From Streptomyces dangxiongensis (GTDB lineage: Bacteria > Actinomycetota > Actinomycetes > Streptomycetales > Streptomycetaceae): a DNA stretch of 64,000 nucleotides. The notes under the pieces are model-generated. The model saw only the letters and a list, made by a program, of their open reading frames with translations, had not been told where the DNA came from and did no database searches. Shown here one piece after another: positions 26,008 to 34,370 of this stretch (its first letter is position 1; every line of letters starts with the position of its first letter). The stretch covers positions 6,944,001 through 7,008,000 of the forward strand of contig NZ_CP033073.1 in the NCBI RefSeq assembly GCF_003675325.1, written 5' to 3'. A program made the position numbers and the translations under genes.

Positions 26008-27678
26008 ATGAGCAGTGCGACACCCCACCGTCTTCCCCTCGCCGGAGTGCTCCGCCTCGGGCGGCCCTCCGACATCTGGTTCAAGCCCGCGCTGAGCGTG
26101 GCCGTCGCGGTCGCCCCGCCCAACCTGATCCTGCTGGCGCTCGGCCGCCTCGACCTCGCGATGTACACGATGGCCGGATCGCTCTGCGCGCTCTACGGCC
26201 ACAACCGCCCCTACGCCGCCCGGGCCCGCCTCCTGGCCTGGGTGGTGCTAGGCATGGTCGGCGGCCTGGCCGTCGCCCTGCTCGCCGCGGCGTTCACACA
26301 GCACGCCGTCGTCCTGGTCGCCGTCGGAGCCGTGCTCGCGGCGGTGCAGAAGGCCGCCTGCGACGCCACCCGTGTCGGACCGCCCGGCAATGTGGTCCTG
26401 ACCTTCATCAGCTCCGCCTCGCTGTTCGCGCCCCAGACCCCCGGCCAGCTCCCCGGGCATCTCGGACTGGCCCTCGCCGCGGGCGCCTGGGCCTGGCTCG
26501 TCGGCATGGCGCCCGGACTGGTGCGCCCCCACGGCCCCGAGCGCCGCGCCACCGCCCAGGCCATGCGGGCCGCCGCCGCGTACGCGGACACCCGCGGCAC
26601 CGGCGACGGCCACGCCGGGGCCCGCGCCGCCGGCGCCGCCGCCATCCACGCCGCCTGGCAGTCGCTGCTCGCCACCGGTGCCCGCCCCGACCGCACCCGC
26701 CGCGCCCTCGAACAGCTCCTCGTCCGTGCCGAGGTCGCCCTCGCCGCACCCGCCGACACCGACCCCGCCCCGCTGCGCGCCTGGGCCCGCGACCTGCGCG
26801 GCACCGGCCGTGTCCCGCGCGTCGCGGCACCGCGCGAGCACGCCGACGAGCTGCTCGGCGTGGCTGTCGAGCAGGCCGCCCCGCGCCCCTCGCTCCGCAA
26901 CCGCCTCGCTCCGCTCGCTCCGCTCGCCGCCCGCACCGCGACCGGCTGCGCCCTCGCCGGCTACGCCTCCCTCGCCCTCGGTGTGGGCCGCCCGTACTGG
27001 GCGCTGGTCACCGCGGCCTCCCTGTACCAGGCCAACGTCACCCTCACCTGGAGCCGGGGCGTCCAGCGCGTCGTCGGCAACCTCGTCGGCGTCCTCGTCT
27101 TCGCCGCCCTCGTCCCGCTCGCCCATCTCCACCCGGCCGCCCTGGTGCTCTGCGCCCTCGTGCTGAACTGCGCGGCGGAGGCGCTGATAGGCCGCAACTA
27201 CTGGCTGGGCACCGTCTGTGTCACCCCGATGGCTCTCCTCGTCACCGAGTTCGCCCACGTCCAGGACTCCACCGAGCTGATCACCGAGCGGGTCGCGGAC
27301 ACGCTCGTGGGAGCAGCGGCCGGTTTCGTCGCCGCCGTCGTCGTCACCAACCGGCGCGCCGGCGACCGGCTGGAACTGGCGCTGACCACGGCGGAACGCG
27401 CCCGCGAGAACGCCGCCCGGCTGCTCGCCGAAGCGCAGCCGGCGCCGCACGCCCTGGAGGCCGCCCGCCGCGGCCTGGCCGCCGCCCTGGTCGACCTGCG
27501 CGCCACGGCCGACGCCGCGGCCGGCGAGTGGTGGCAGCGGGCCCTGCCCGAGGACCGGGTCGTGCTCACCGAGCAGTCCGGACACCGTACGCTCGCGGCG
27601 ACGGTACGGCGTCAGGGCCTCGTACCGCGGCACCGGGACCGGGACCCGGGCAGGACGACGGAGGACATACGGCCATGA
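26008..27678 (+). CDS. FUSC family transporter
   Basis: 556-residue inner-membrane protein with the FUSC two-half layout. Four to five hydrophobic helices lie between about 30 and 170. A soluble helical region follows at about 175-295, then a second membrane block at about 305-450 with TGCALAGYASLALGVGRPYW and LIGRNYWLGTVCVTPMALLV, and a cytoplasmic helical tail. FUSC proteins are proposed aromatic-acid exporters. ATG 26008 starts at an AT-rich promoter without a clear ribosome site. The stop overlaps the ATG of a MarR gene as ATGA, so pump and regulator are translationally coupled. The substrate is probably the MarR ligand. Confidence 0.88.
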   Translation: MSSATPHRLPLAGVLRLGRPSDIWFKPALSVAVAVAPPNLILLALGRLDLAMYTMAGSLCALYGHNRPYAARARLLAWVVLGMVGGLAVALLAAAFTQHAVVLVAVGAVLAAVQKAACDATRVGPPGNVVLTFISSASLFAPQTPGQLPGHLGLALAAGAWAWLVGMAPGLVRPHGPERRATAQAMRAAAAYADTRGTGDGHAGARAAGAAAIHAAWQSLLATGARPDRTRRALEQLLVRAEVALAAPADTDPAPLRAWARDLRGTGRVPRVAAPREHADELLGVAVEQAAPRPSLRNRLAPLAPLAARTATGCALAGYASLALGVGRPYWALVTAASLYQANVTLTWSRGVQRVVGNLVGVLVFAALVPLAHLHPAALVLCALVLNCAAEALIGRNYWLGTVCVTPMALLVTEFAHVQDSTELITERVADTLVGAAAGFVAAVVVTNRRAGDRLELALTTAERARENAARLLAEAQPAPHALEAARRGLAAALVDLRATADAAAGEWWQRALPEDRVVLTEQSGHRTLAATVRRQGLVPRHRDRDPGRTTEDIRP

Positions 27679-28283
27679 CGGCGACGAACGGCGCGGCGAC
27701 GCCCGCGAGCGACGCGACCGGTGCCGGCACCGGTCCCGGTCCCGTGCGGAACGACACCGTCGCCGCCGTCGTCCGCCAGTGGCAGGCCGTCCACCCCGAG
27801 CTGGACACCGGGCCCATGGAGGTCATCGGCCGGATCAACCGCTGCGCCGCCCTGCTCCAGCAGGCAGAGGACGCGCCGCTGCGCCGGGCCGGCCTGAGCC
27901 GTGCCGAGTTCGACCTGCTGGGCGCGCTGCGCCGCACCGGGCACGAGCTGACACCGGGGGAGCTGGCCCGGGAGACCTTCTCCTCCGGGGCCGCCGTCAC
28001 CAAGCGGCTCAAGCGGCTGACCGAGCGCGCTCTGGTCGAACGGCGCGGTGACACCCGGGACCGCCGCGTCGCCCACGTCCGCCTCACCGACGCCGGCCGC
28101 GACCTGGTCGACGGCATTCTCCCCGAGCAACTCGCCTACGAGACGGCCGTCCTGTCCGTCCTCGACCCGGAAGGCCAGGACGGCCTCGCCGGCCTGCTCG
28201 CCGAGCTGCTCAGCCGACTGGAGGGCCGAATGAACGCGCTCGCCTCGCCCCCACCCCCGCCGTCGCGGGCGGCCGCACGCTAG
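27675..28283 (+). CDS. MarR family transcriptional regulator
   Basis: 202 residues. The dimerising N-terminal part is followed by a winged helix: LRRAGLSRAEFDLLGALRRT, LTPGELARETFSSGAAVTKR (recognition helix), LKRLTERALVERRGDTRDRR (wing with the MarR DxRD-like turn) and VRLTDAGRDLV. It starts at ATG 27675 inside the FUSC stop, a four-base overlap, so it is probably the local repressor of that pump, released by its substrate. The stop shares the bases CTAG with the stop of the convergent VOC gene. Confidence 0.92.
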   Translation: MTATNGAATPASDATGAGTGPGPVRNDTVAAVVRQWQAVHPELDTGPMEVIGRINRCAALLQQAEDAPLRRAGLSRAEFDLLGALRRTGHELTPGELARETFSSGAAVTKRLKRLTERALVERRGDTRDRRVAHVRLTDAGRDLVDGILPEQLAYETAVLSVLDPEGQDGLAGLLAELLSRLEGRMNALASPPPPPSRAAAR

Positions 28284-28672
28284 ACCTCGGGTCGGTACCG
28301 CAGGGGATGGTCGGCCGGGGTCTCCACCAGGACGATCCGGGTGCCGTCCGGGTCGTTGATCCACATCTCGATCAGACCCCACGGTTCCCGCACCGGTGGC
28401 CGTACGATCTCCACGCCCCGTGCCCGCAGCTCCTCGCACGCGGCCGTCACGTCCGAGACCTGCAACCACAGCCGCACCGCGGGCGACGGCGGGGCCTCGG
28501 AGCGGCCGGAGAGCTCCAGGAAACCGCCGCCGAGGAAGTAGACCGTCCCGCGCTCGGGGCCGGTACCGAACTCCCGGTAGACGGACAGCCCGAGTTGTCC
28601 GCCGTAGAAGCCGCGGGAGCGTTCGGGGTCGGTGGGCCGGAGAAGTGTCCGGCTGCTGAGCACATGCACCAT
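28280..28672 (-). CDS. VOC family protein (glyoxalase/dioxygenase superfamily)
   Basis: 130-residue single-domain vicinal-oxygen-chelate protein made of two beta-alpha-beta-beta-beta units. Typical positions are LLRPTDPERSRGFYGGQLGL at the start of the first unit and GLIEMWINDPDGTRIVLVET at the end of the second (metal-binding Glu). Members act as glyoxalases, dioxygenases or antibiotic-binding proteins; nothing here selects one. ATG 28672 lacks a ribosome site and lies 71 bases from the divergent GNAT start, suggesting a leaderless or weakly translated mRNA. It overlaps the MarR gene by four bases at the 3' ends. Confidence 0.82.
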   Translation of the reverse strand: MVHVLSSRTLLRPTDPERSRGFYGGQLGLSVYREFGTGPERGTVYFLGGGFLELSGRSEAPPSPAVRLWLQVSDVTAACEELRARGVEIVRPPVREPWGLIEMWINDPDGTRIVLVETPADHPLRYRPEV

Positions 28673-28743
28673 GCACGGGAGGCTAGTGGCAGGGTTACCC
28701 TCGTGCCTGGCTCAGCCACGCCCGAGATCGGAGACCGCCACCC

Positions 28744-29283
28744 ATGGACACCCCCGCCACCGCACTCACGTTCCGCGACGCCGTCGACGCCGATGTCGAC
28801 GCCCTGGTCGCGCTGATCCAGGCGGCGTACCGGGGAGAGGGCGGCCAGGCCGGGTGGACCACCGAGGCGGACATCCTGGAGGGGCGGCGGACCGACCCCG
28901 AGGGCGTGCTGGCAGTGCTCAAGGCGCCCCTGAGCCGGCTGCTGACCGTCGAGCAGGACGGCCGTGTCGTCGCCTGCTGCCAGCTCGAGCACCGCGGCGA
29001 CCACGCCTACTTCGGGATGTTCGCGGTCAACCCCGCCCAACAGGGCTCGGGGCTCGGCGGGGCCGTCATGGCGGAGGCGGAGCGCCTGGCCCGTGAGACC
29101 TGGGACGTCACCGAGATGCGGATGACGGTGATCTCCGTCCGGAACGACCTGATCGCCTGGTACGAGCGCCGCGGCTACCGCCGTACGGGACAGACCGAGC
29201 CGTTCCCGTACGGCGACGAGCGCCACGGCATCCCGCAGCGCGACGACCTGGAGTTCGAGGTGCTGGTCAAGCCGCTGGTGTGA
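28744..29283 (+). CDS. GNAT family N-acetyltransferase
   Basis: 179-residue acyl-CoA-dependent N-acetyltransferase. Motif A, the acetyl-CoA pyrophosphate loop, is MFAVNPAQQGSGLGGAVMAE (about 95-114; pattern QxxGxG). Motif B contains MTVISVRNDLIAWYERRGYR (about 128-147). The substrate cannot be predicted. ATG 28744 is closely preceded by a weak GAGACC region. It is convergent with the glycerophosphodiesterase gene 27 bases downstream. Confidence 0.88.
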   Translation: MDTPATALTFRDAVDADVDALVALIQAAYRGEGGQAGWTTEADILEGRRTDPEGVLAVLKAPLSRLLTVEQDGRVVACCQLEHRGDHAYFGMFAVNPAQQGSGLGGAVMAEAERLARETWDVTEMRMTVISVRNDLIAWYERRGYRRTGQTEPFPYGDERHGIPQRDDLEFEVLVKPLV

Positions 29284-29310
29284 CGCCCCCGCGCGAAGGC
29301 CGGCGCCGGA

Positions 29311-29994
29311 TCACGCCGTGAAGCGGCCCGTGCGCTTGATGTCCGGGTAGTCGGTGGTCGCGCCGTCCAGCTCCAGGGCGCGGACCAGTCGTAGCTGGGG
29401 CTGGGAGTTGACCACCCAGCCGATGATCCGCAGCCCGGACGCGCGCGCGTGCTCGACGGTCTCCAGAGTGAGCCGCCGGATGTTCAGGCACACGGTCGCG
29501 GCACCCACGGCGACGGCGCGGTCCACCACGTCGGGGCCGTAGCGGCTCGCGATCAGCGCGGTCCGCACCCCGGGTACCAGCCGCGACATCTCGGCGACGG
29601 CCTCGTCGTGGAACGAGGACACCTCCACCCGCGCGGTCAGATCCCGCGCGCGCATCACCTCGGCCAGCGCCCGGGCCGCCGCCACGTTCTTGATCTCGGC
29701 CTGCAACGGGGAGTGCACCGCCTCCAGGACCTCCTCGAAGACGGGTACGCGCTCCCCGCGGCCCGCGTCGAGGGCGCGCAGCTCCGGGAGCGTCTTCTCG
29801 GCGATCGGCCCGGAGCCGTCCGTCGTGCGGTCCACGTCCGCGTCGTGCATGACGACCAGGGCGCCGTCCTTGCTGAGGTGCAGATCGAGTTCGATCAGGT
29901 CGAGGCCGGCCTGCTGCGCGGCGACGAAGGAGCGGAGGGTGTTCTCGGGCTCGACGCCCATGACCCCGCGGTGACCGATGGTAAGGAAGTTCAA
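29311..29994 (-). CDS. Glycerophosphodiester phosphodiesterase
   Basis: 227-residue TIM-barrel GDPD enzyme that hydrolyses glycerophosphodiesters to glycerol 3-phosphate and an alcohol. Catalytic HRG at residues 8-10 with the GHRGVMGVEPENTLRSF block, metal Glu/Asp in LIELDLHLSKDGALVVMHD (about 33-51, second His in MHD), and the later LQAEIKN and DYPDIKRTGRF. No signal peptide, so probably cytoplasmic recycling of lipid head groups. Length is slightly short but complete. ATG 29994. Confidence 0.92.
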   Translation of the reverse strand: MNFLTIGHRGVMGVEPENTLRSFVAAQQAGLDLIELDLHLSKDGALVVMHDADVDRTTDGSGPIAEKTLPELRALDAGRGERVPVFEEVLEAVHSPLQAEIKNVAAARALAEVMRARDLTARVEVSSFHDEAVAEMSRLVPGVRTALIASRYGPDVVDRAVAVGAATVCLNIRRLTLETVEHARASGLRIIGWVVNSQPQLRLVRALELDGATTDYPDIKRTGRFTA

Positions 29995-30408
29995 GGTTCA
30001 ACTCGCTTCCGTCGACGGCGGCTCGGCGACGCGCGGACCGGCGGCCCCGGTAGGACGTCGTCGTCCACGCGGCAGGCTCGCAGCCTAATGGCCGGGCCCC
30101 GGGATGAACCCGCATGCGCGCGGAGCACGGGAGCACCGATGGTGCACCGCCGGGCCGGTGCCCGCCCGAGGCCGTCACCCTCCCGTGGGCGAGTCCCCGC
30201 TCCGGCCGACCGGGCCGGCCGGCCGGATCGCGGCGGTGCCCGGACCGCCCTTCCGCGCGGCGGAAGTGAGCGTCGTCACGGTTTGAGGCAGGAAAAATGT
30301 CGGTCACTCGGGTGTCAGACAGAATATTTTCCCGGTCAGGCACTTGCTGAGAGAAACCGGCTATGCATACGGTGTCCCCACGCGAGGTTCTCCCGTGGAG
30401 GATGGGAA
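29995..30408. other. 414-bp leader region of the DUF6421 operon
   Basis: No supported gene. From about 30288 the sequence becomes AT-richer (GAATATTTT at 30321-30330, CTATGCATAC at 30361-30370), fitting a promoter and untranslated leader for the gene at 30409. GGAGG of its ribosome site lies at 30397-30401. Confidence 0.5.
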
Positions 30409-31806
30409 ATGACGGAAATTCTTGTGCAGGCCGGTGCGGAGGAGCAGATTCCCTCGCTGATCAGGGTGGTTGAGCACCCGGCCTGGCCCGTGCTCAAGAA
30501 TGCCGTGGAGCAGATCCGGCCATGGCAGTCGACGGACGGATCCATCGACTTCGGCGCCGAGGGCGCCCCGCGGCGGGACGACGCCGTGGCGGCCGTCGAG
30601 CGTGTCGTCGGCGCGGTCGAGCAGCTCTCCCCGCTGCTTCCGCACGACGCCGCCTACCACGGGGCCCTCGTGCAGGACCTGCGCCGCTGGGTCGAGGGCG
30701 GCTTCGAGGTGCCGGACTTCCTGGACTCGCTGCTGGCCTTCAACCCCGCGGCGAACCGCGCGGACGGCCTGCAGCACCTGGTCGTCTTCCCGATGTACAC
30801 GCAGAACGGCAACCCGGACCGCAATCTGGAGGCGGTCGTGCTGCGGATGGTCTGGCCCGAGTGGCTGGCCGAGCTGGAGCGCACCCGCTACGACAACCCT
30901 CTCTTCTGCGGCATCACGTTCGAGGACTTCACCTCGGGCTACGACACCAACTCCGCCGTGCTCTTCCCGGAGACCATCGCCGTCCGCCAGGCGCCGGAAC
31001 GTTTCTCCTGGGGCGGCATCTTCTGCGACCGCGAGGCCGCCCGCTTCCGCCGGGTCACCGACGCCGCCGTGGACGTCCTCGGCCTCGACCTGCCCGAGGA
31101 CATCGCCGCGATGGTCCACGACCAGAAGCGCTGCGAGGAGGCCTTCGTCCTGTGGGACATGGTCCACGACCGCACCCACAGCCACGGCGACCTGCCGTTC
31201 GACCCGTTCATGATCAAGCAGCGCCAGCCGTTCTGGATGTACGGCCTGGAGGAGCTGCGCTGCGACCTCACCGCCTTCAAGGAGGCCGTGAAGCTCCAGG
31301 CGGACGGCGTCCCGCAGGCCCGTGACGTGCAGTACGCGGTGCTCTTCGACCGCATGTTCCGCTTCCCGGTCACCGGTGACCGCGTCCGCAACTACGACGG
31401 CCTCGGCGGCCAGCTCCTCTTCGCCTACCTGCACAAGCACGACGTCGTCCGCTGGACCGACAACCGCCTCTCCATCGACTGGGAGCGCGCCCCGCAGGTC
31501 ACCAACCAGCTCTGCGCCGAGATCGAGAAGCTCTACAAGGACGGCATCGACCGCCCGAAGCTGGTGCACTGGTTCGCCGGCTACGAGCTGGTCGCCACCT
31601 ACCTGGCCCCGCACCCCGGTTCCCGGTGGGCCAAGGGCCCGGACGCGCTGGACCTGACCCAGCCGCCGCGCAGGCTCGTGGACGACGTGCTTCCGGACGA
31701 GTTTCCGCTGAGCATGTTCTATGAGGCGCTGTCCAAGAAGCTGAAGAATGTGATCGCCTCCACCAGGGGCATCACGGCGGACGGCGCCGAGCGGCTCGCC
31801 GCGTGA
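30409..31806 (+). CDS. DUF6421 family protein
   Basis: 465-residue protein of the actinobacterial DUF6421 family; no reaction is assigned. Soluble, acidic and rich in Trp, Phe and His. Notable conserved-looking blocks are FPMYTQNGNPDRNLEAVVLR, FSWGGIFCDREAARFRR, VLWDMVHDRTHSHGDLPFDP with a His/Asp cluster (about 255-275), and KLVHWFAGYELVATYLAPHP. The HDRTHSHGD cluster looks like a possible metal site (inference). ATG 30409 has GGAGG seven bases upstream; the frame is open much further back. It is the first gene of a run with an SDR gene and a threonine-aldolase-like gene, which are coupled by overlaps. Confidence 0.85.
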   Translation: MTEILVQAGAEEQIPSLIRVVEHPAWPVLKNAVEQIRPWQSTDGSIDFGAEGAPRRDDAVAAVERVVGAVEQLSPLLPHDAAYHGALVQDLRRWVEGGFEVPDFLDSLLAFNPAANRADGLQHLVVFPMYTQNGNPDRNLEAVVLRMVWPEWLAELERTRYDNPLFCGITFEDFTSGYDTNSAVLFPETIAVRQAPERFSWGGIFCDREAARFRRVTDAAVDVLGLDLPEDIAAMVHDQKRCEEAFVLWDMVHDRTHSHGDLPFDPFMIKQRQPFWMYGLEELRCDLTAFKEAVKLQADGVPQARDVQYAVLFDRMFRFPVTGDRVRNYDGLGGQLLFAYLHKHDVVRWTDNRLSIDWERAPQVTNQLCAEIEKLYKDGIDRPKLVHWFAGYELVATYLAPHPGSRWAKGPDALDLTQPPRRLVDDVLPDEFPLSMFYEALSKKLKNVIASTRGITADGAERLAA

Positions 31807-31844
31807 GCGACCGCGTCCAGCACACTGCTGCAGAGGGGAAGAGC

Positions 31845-32600
31845 ATGGGGAACGGGGCGAACGGGGCACTCAGCGGTGCGGTGATCGCGGTGGCCGGCGC
31901 GGGCGGACCCGCGGGGCGCGCGGCGCTGCTGCGGCTGGCCGAGGCCGGGGCGACCGTCATCGGCGCGGACAACGACCCGGAGCGGCTGTCCGAGGCGGTG
32001 GACGCGGCCCGGTACGCCGCCGGCGGCGCCACCGTCACCGGTGACACGGTCGACCTGCTCGACCTCCAGTCCACCCGCGACTGGGCCGCCCACATCGAGA
32101 AGGACTTCGGCCGGGTCGACGGGCTCGTGCACCTGGTCGGCGGCTGGCGCGGCAGCGAGACCTTCACGAAGACCAGTCTCGACGACTGGGACTTCCTGGA
32201 GATGCTGCTGATCCGCACCGTGCAGCACACCTCCCTCGCCTTCCACGAGGCCCTGCAGCGCAGCGACCGCGGCCGGTACGTCCTGATCAGCGCCGCCGGC
32301 GCCAGCAAACCCACCGCGGGCAACGCCGCCTACTCCGCGGCGAAGGCCGCCGCCGAGGCGTGGACGCTGGCCATGGGTGACTACTTCCGCAAGGCGGGGG
32401 GCACCGAGGGGCCGACGTCCGCGGCTACGATCCTGGTGGTGAAGGCGCTGGTGCACGACGCGATGCGCGCCGAACGCCCCAACGCGAAGTTCGCGGGCTT
32501 CACGGACGTCAAGGACCTGGCCGAGGCCGTCGAGGGCGTCTGGAGCAAGTCCGCCGCCGAAGTGAACGGAAACCGTCTGTGGCTGACCGAGAAGCCGTGA
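31845..32600 (+). CDS. SDR family oxidoreductase
   Basis: 251-residue Rossmann-fold short-chain dehydrogenase. The nucleotide loop is AVAGAGGPAGRAALLRLAEA (about 13-32), the NNAG-equivalent is LVHLVGGWRG (about 89-98), the catalytic Ser is in YVLISAAGAS and the YSAAK Tyr-Lys motif at about 165-169 is intact. Substrate unknown. ATG 31845 has AGAGGGGAAGAG upstream. GTG 31803, which overlaps the DUF6421 stop as GTGA, is an alternative start. The stop overlaps the next gene's GTG, so it is translated together with the aldolase-like gene. Confidence 0.88.
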   Translation: MGNGANGALSGAVIAVAGAGGPAGRAALLRLAEAGATVIGADNDPERLSEAVDAARYAAGGATVTGDTVDLLDLQSTRDWAAHIEKDFGRVDGLVHLVGGWRGSETFTKTSLDDWDFLEMLLIRTVQHTSLAFHEALQRSDRGRYVLISAAGASKPTAGNAAYSAAKAAAEAWTLAMGDYFRKAGGTEGPTSAATILVVKALVHDAMRAERPNAKFAGFTDVKDLAEAVEGVWSKSAAEVNGNRLWLTEKP

Positions 32601-33667
32601 ACCCCCCCAGGACCGACGCGCGTCGTCATCATGACCCGGAAGTCCGCGGTTTCGCCAGTGACAACTACGCGGGAGCCCACCCCGAGGTGATGGCCGCGCT
32701 GGCCCTGGCCAACCACGGTCACCAGGTGGCGTACGGCGAGGACGACTACACCCAGAACCTCCAGCGGATCATCCGCAGCCACTTCGGGGCGACCGCGGAG
32801 GCCTTCCCGGTCTTCAACGGCACCGGCGCGAACGTGGTCGCGCTCCAGGCGGTCACCGACCGCTGGGGCGCGGTGATCTGCGCCGAGAGCGCGCACATCC
32901 ACGTCGACGAGGGCGGTGCCCCCGAGCGCATGGGCGGCCTGAAGCTGCTCACCGTGCCCACGCCCGACGGCAAGCTCACGCCCGAGCTGATCGACCGGCA
33001 GGCCTGGGGCTGGGAGGACGAGCACCGCGCGATGCCGCAGGTCGTGGCGATCACCCAGAGCACGGAGCTGGGCACGCTCTACACGCCCGACGAGATCCGC
33101 GCGATCTGCGAGCACGCCCACGCGCACGGCATGAAGGTGCACCTGGACGGCTCCCGGATAGCCAACGCCGCCGCCTCCCTGGACGTGCCCATGCGGACGT
33201 TCACCAACGCGGTCGGCGTCGACATCCTCTCCCTGGGCGGGACGAAGAACGGCGCACTGTTCGGCGAGGCCGTGGTGGTCCTGAACCAGGATGCGGTGCG
33301 GCAGATGAAGCACCTGCGCAAGATGTCCATGCAGCTCGCCTCCAAGATGCGCTTCGTGTCCGTGCAGCTCGAGGCGCTGCTCGCCAAGGATCTGTGGCTG
33401 CGCAACGCCCGGCATGCCAACGGGATGGCCCAGCGGCTCGCCGAGGGCGTGCGCGCGGTGCACGGGGTGGAGATCCTCCACCCGGTGCAGGCCAACGGCG
33501 TCTTCGCCCGGCTGCCGAACGACGTGAGCGAGCGGCTCCAGAAGCGGTTCCGGTTCTACTTCTGGGACGAGGCCGCCGGGGTCGTGCGCTGGATGTGCTC
33601 CTTCGACACCACCGAGGACGACGTCGACATGTTCGTGGCGGCGCTCAAGGAGGAGATGGCGCGCTGA
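32597..33667 (+). CDS. Low-specificity L-threonine aldolase family protein (PLP)
   Basis: 356-residue fold-type I PLP enzyme like low-specificity threonine aldolases, which cleave beta-hydroxy amino acids to glycine and an aldehyde. Signatures: FASDNYAGAHPEVMAAL near the N-terminus, VFNGTGANVVALQAVTD (cofactor phosphate site), VHLDGSRIANAAASLDV (Asp binding the pyridine N) and SLGGTKNGALFGE with the PLP-binding Lys at about 217. GTG 32597 overlaps the SDR stop as GTGA; GTG 32579 is an alternative. The activity fits an SDR acting on the aldehyde or hydroxy product, an inference from the shared operon. Confidence 0.9.
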   Translation: MNPPRTDARRHHDPEVRGFASDNYAGAHPEVMAALALANHGHQVAYGEDDYTQNLQRIIRSHFGATAEAFPVFNGTGANVVALQAVTDRWGAVICAESAHIHVDEGGAPERMGGLKLLTVPTPDGKLTPELIDRQAWGWEDEHRAMPQVVAITQSTELGTLYTPDEIRAICEHAHAHGMKVHLDGSRIANAAASLDVPMRTFTNAVGVDILSLGGTKNGALFGEAVVVLNQDAVRQMKHLRKMSMQLASKMRFVSVQLEALLAKDLWLRNARHANGMAQRLAEGVRAVHGVEILHPVQANGVFARLPNDVSERLQKRFRFYFWDEAAGVVRWMCSFDTTEDDVDMFVAALKEEMAR

Positions 33668-33687
33668 CTCCCCGGGATGCATAGCTA

Positions 33688-33737
33688 TGCGATCACCTGA
33701 AAAGTCATTGACGTTCGGGTGATCGCATTCCTATGCT
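33688..33737 (+). promoter_or_regulatory. Promoter with 11-bp inverted repeat
   Basis: -35 TTGACG (33708-33713), 18-bp spacer, -10 TATGCT (33732-33737). ATGCGATCACC (33687-33697) and GGTGATCGCAT (33718-33728) form a perfect inverted repeat flanking the -35 hexamer, so it may be an operator; it could also serve as terminator of the aldolase operon. It drives the damaged transglutaminase gene that follows. Confidence 0.6.
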
Positions 33738-33745
33738 CTGCCGGC

Positions 33746-34250
33746 ATGGAGCTGATCCAGAACACCGCCGGCCGACTCGTATGACTGTGCACGCGCCGCC
33801 TATGCGTTCGTCCGGGACGCCATTCCGCACTCCCAGGACTCCGGCGACCCCCGCGTCACCTGGCGCGCCTTTGACGTGCTGACACTGCGGACCGGCATCT
33901 GCCACGCCAAGTCCCACGCGCTGGCCGCCCTGCTCCGGGCCGAGGACATCCCCGCCGCGCCGTGCTACCAGCGGCTGCTGCGCGACGACGGGAGCGGGCA
34001 TGTCGTGCACGGTCTGGTCGCCGTGCGCTTCCACGGCGCCTGGCACCGGCAGGATCCGCGCGGCAACAAGCCCGGTCTCGACGCCCGGTTCTCGCTGGAG
34101 GGGGAGCGGCTGGCCTGGATCCCCGACCCTGCGTCCGGTGAGATGGACCACCCGGTTCCGCACGCTGAACCGCACCCGGCCGTTCTCACCGCCCTGCGGG
34201 CCGCTCCCCACCGGCCCCACCTGTGGAAGGCGCTCCCCGGCAGCCTGTGA
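33746..34250 (+). pseudogene. Transglutaminase-like cysteine protease superfamily gene, internally deleted
   Basis: From ATG 33746 the frame reads MELIQNTAGRLV and stops. In another frame the sequence resumes with DSYDCARAAYAFVRDAIPHS and continues to TGA 34250, including TLRTGICHAKSHALAALLRA (catalytic Cys), HVVHGLVAVRF (His) and WHRQDPRGNKPG (Asp). Streptomyces homologues have about 30 residues between these two blocks; here they are missing and the frame is shifted, so the gene lost an internal segment. Translation could restart at GTG 33876 (125 residues, catalytic Cys kept) but without a ribosome site. A good promoter still lies upstream. Confidence 0.65.
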
Positions 34251-34370
34251 GGCGAAGCGGACGACCTTCACGCTCACCGTGTCCGGCGAGGTCCGTGCTG
34301 CGCGCGCCGGTGTCGACCGGCGCCGGCGCCTGAACCCGGCCGGGCCGGCGCCGCGCGTGGCCGTGCCGGC

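Noticed and set aside
29311..34250. Search for a defence or toxin-antitoxin system among the unknown genes
   Set aside because: DUF6421, SDR and aldolase genes have metabolic signatures; no nuclease, reverse transcriptase, NTPase or toxin motif was seen.
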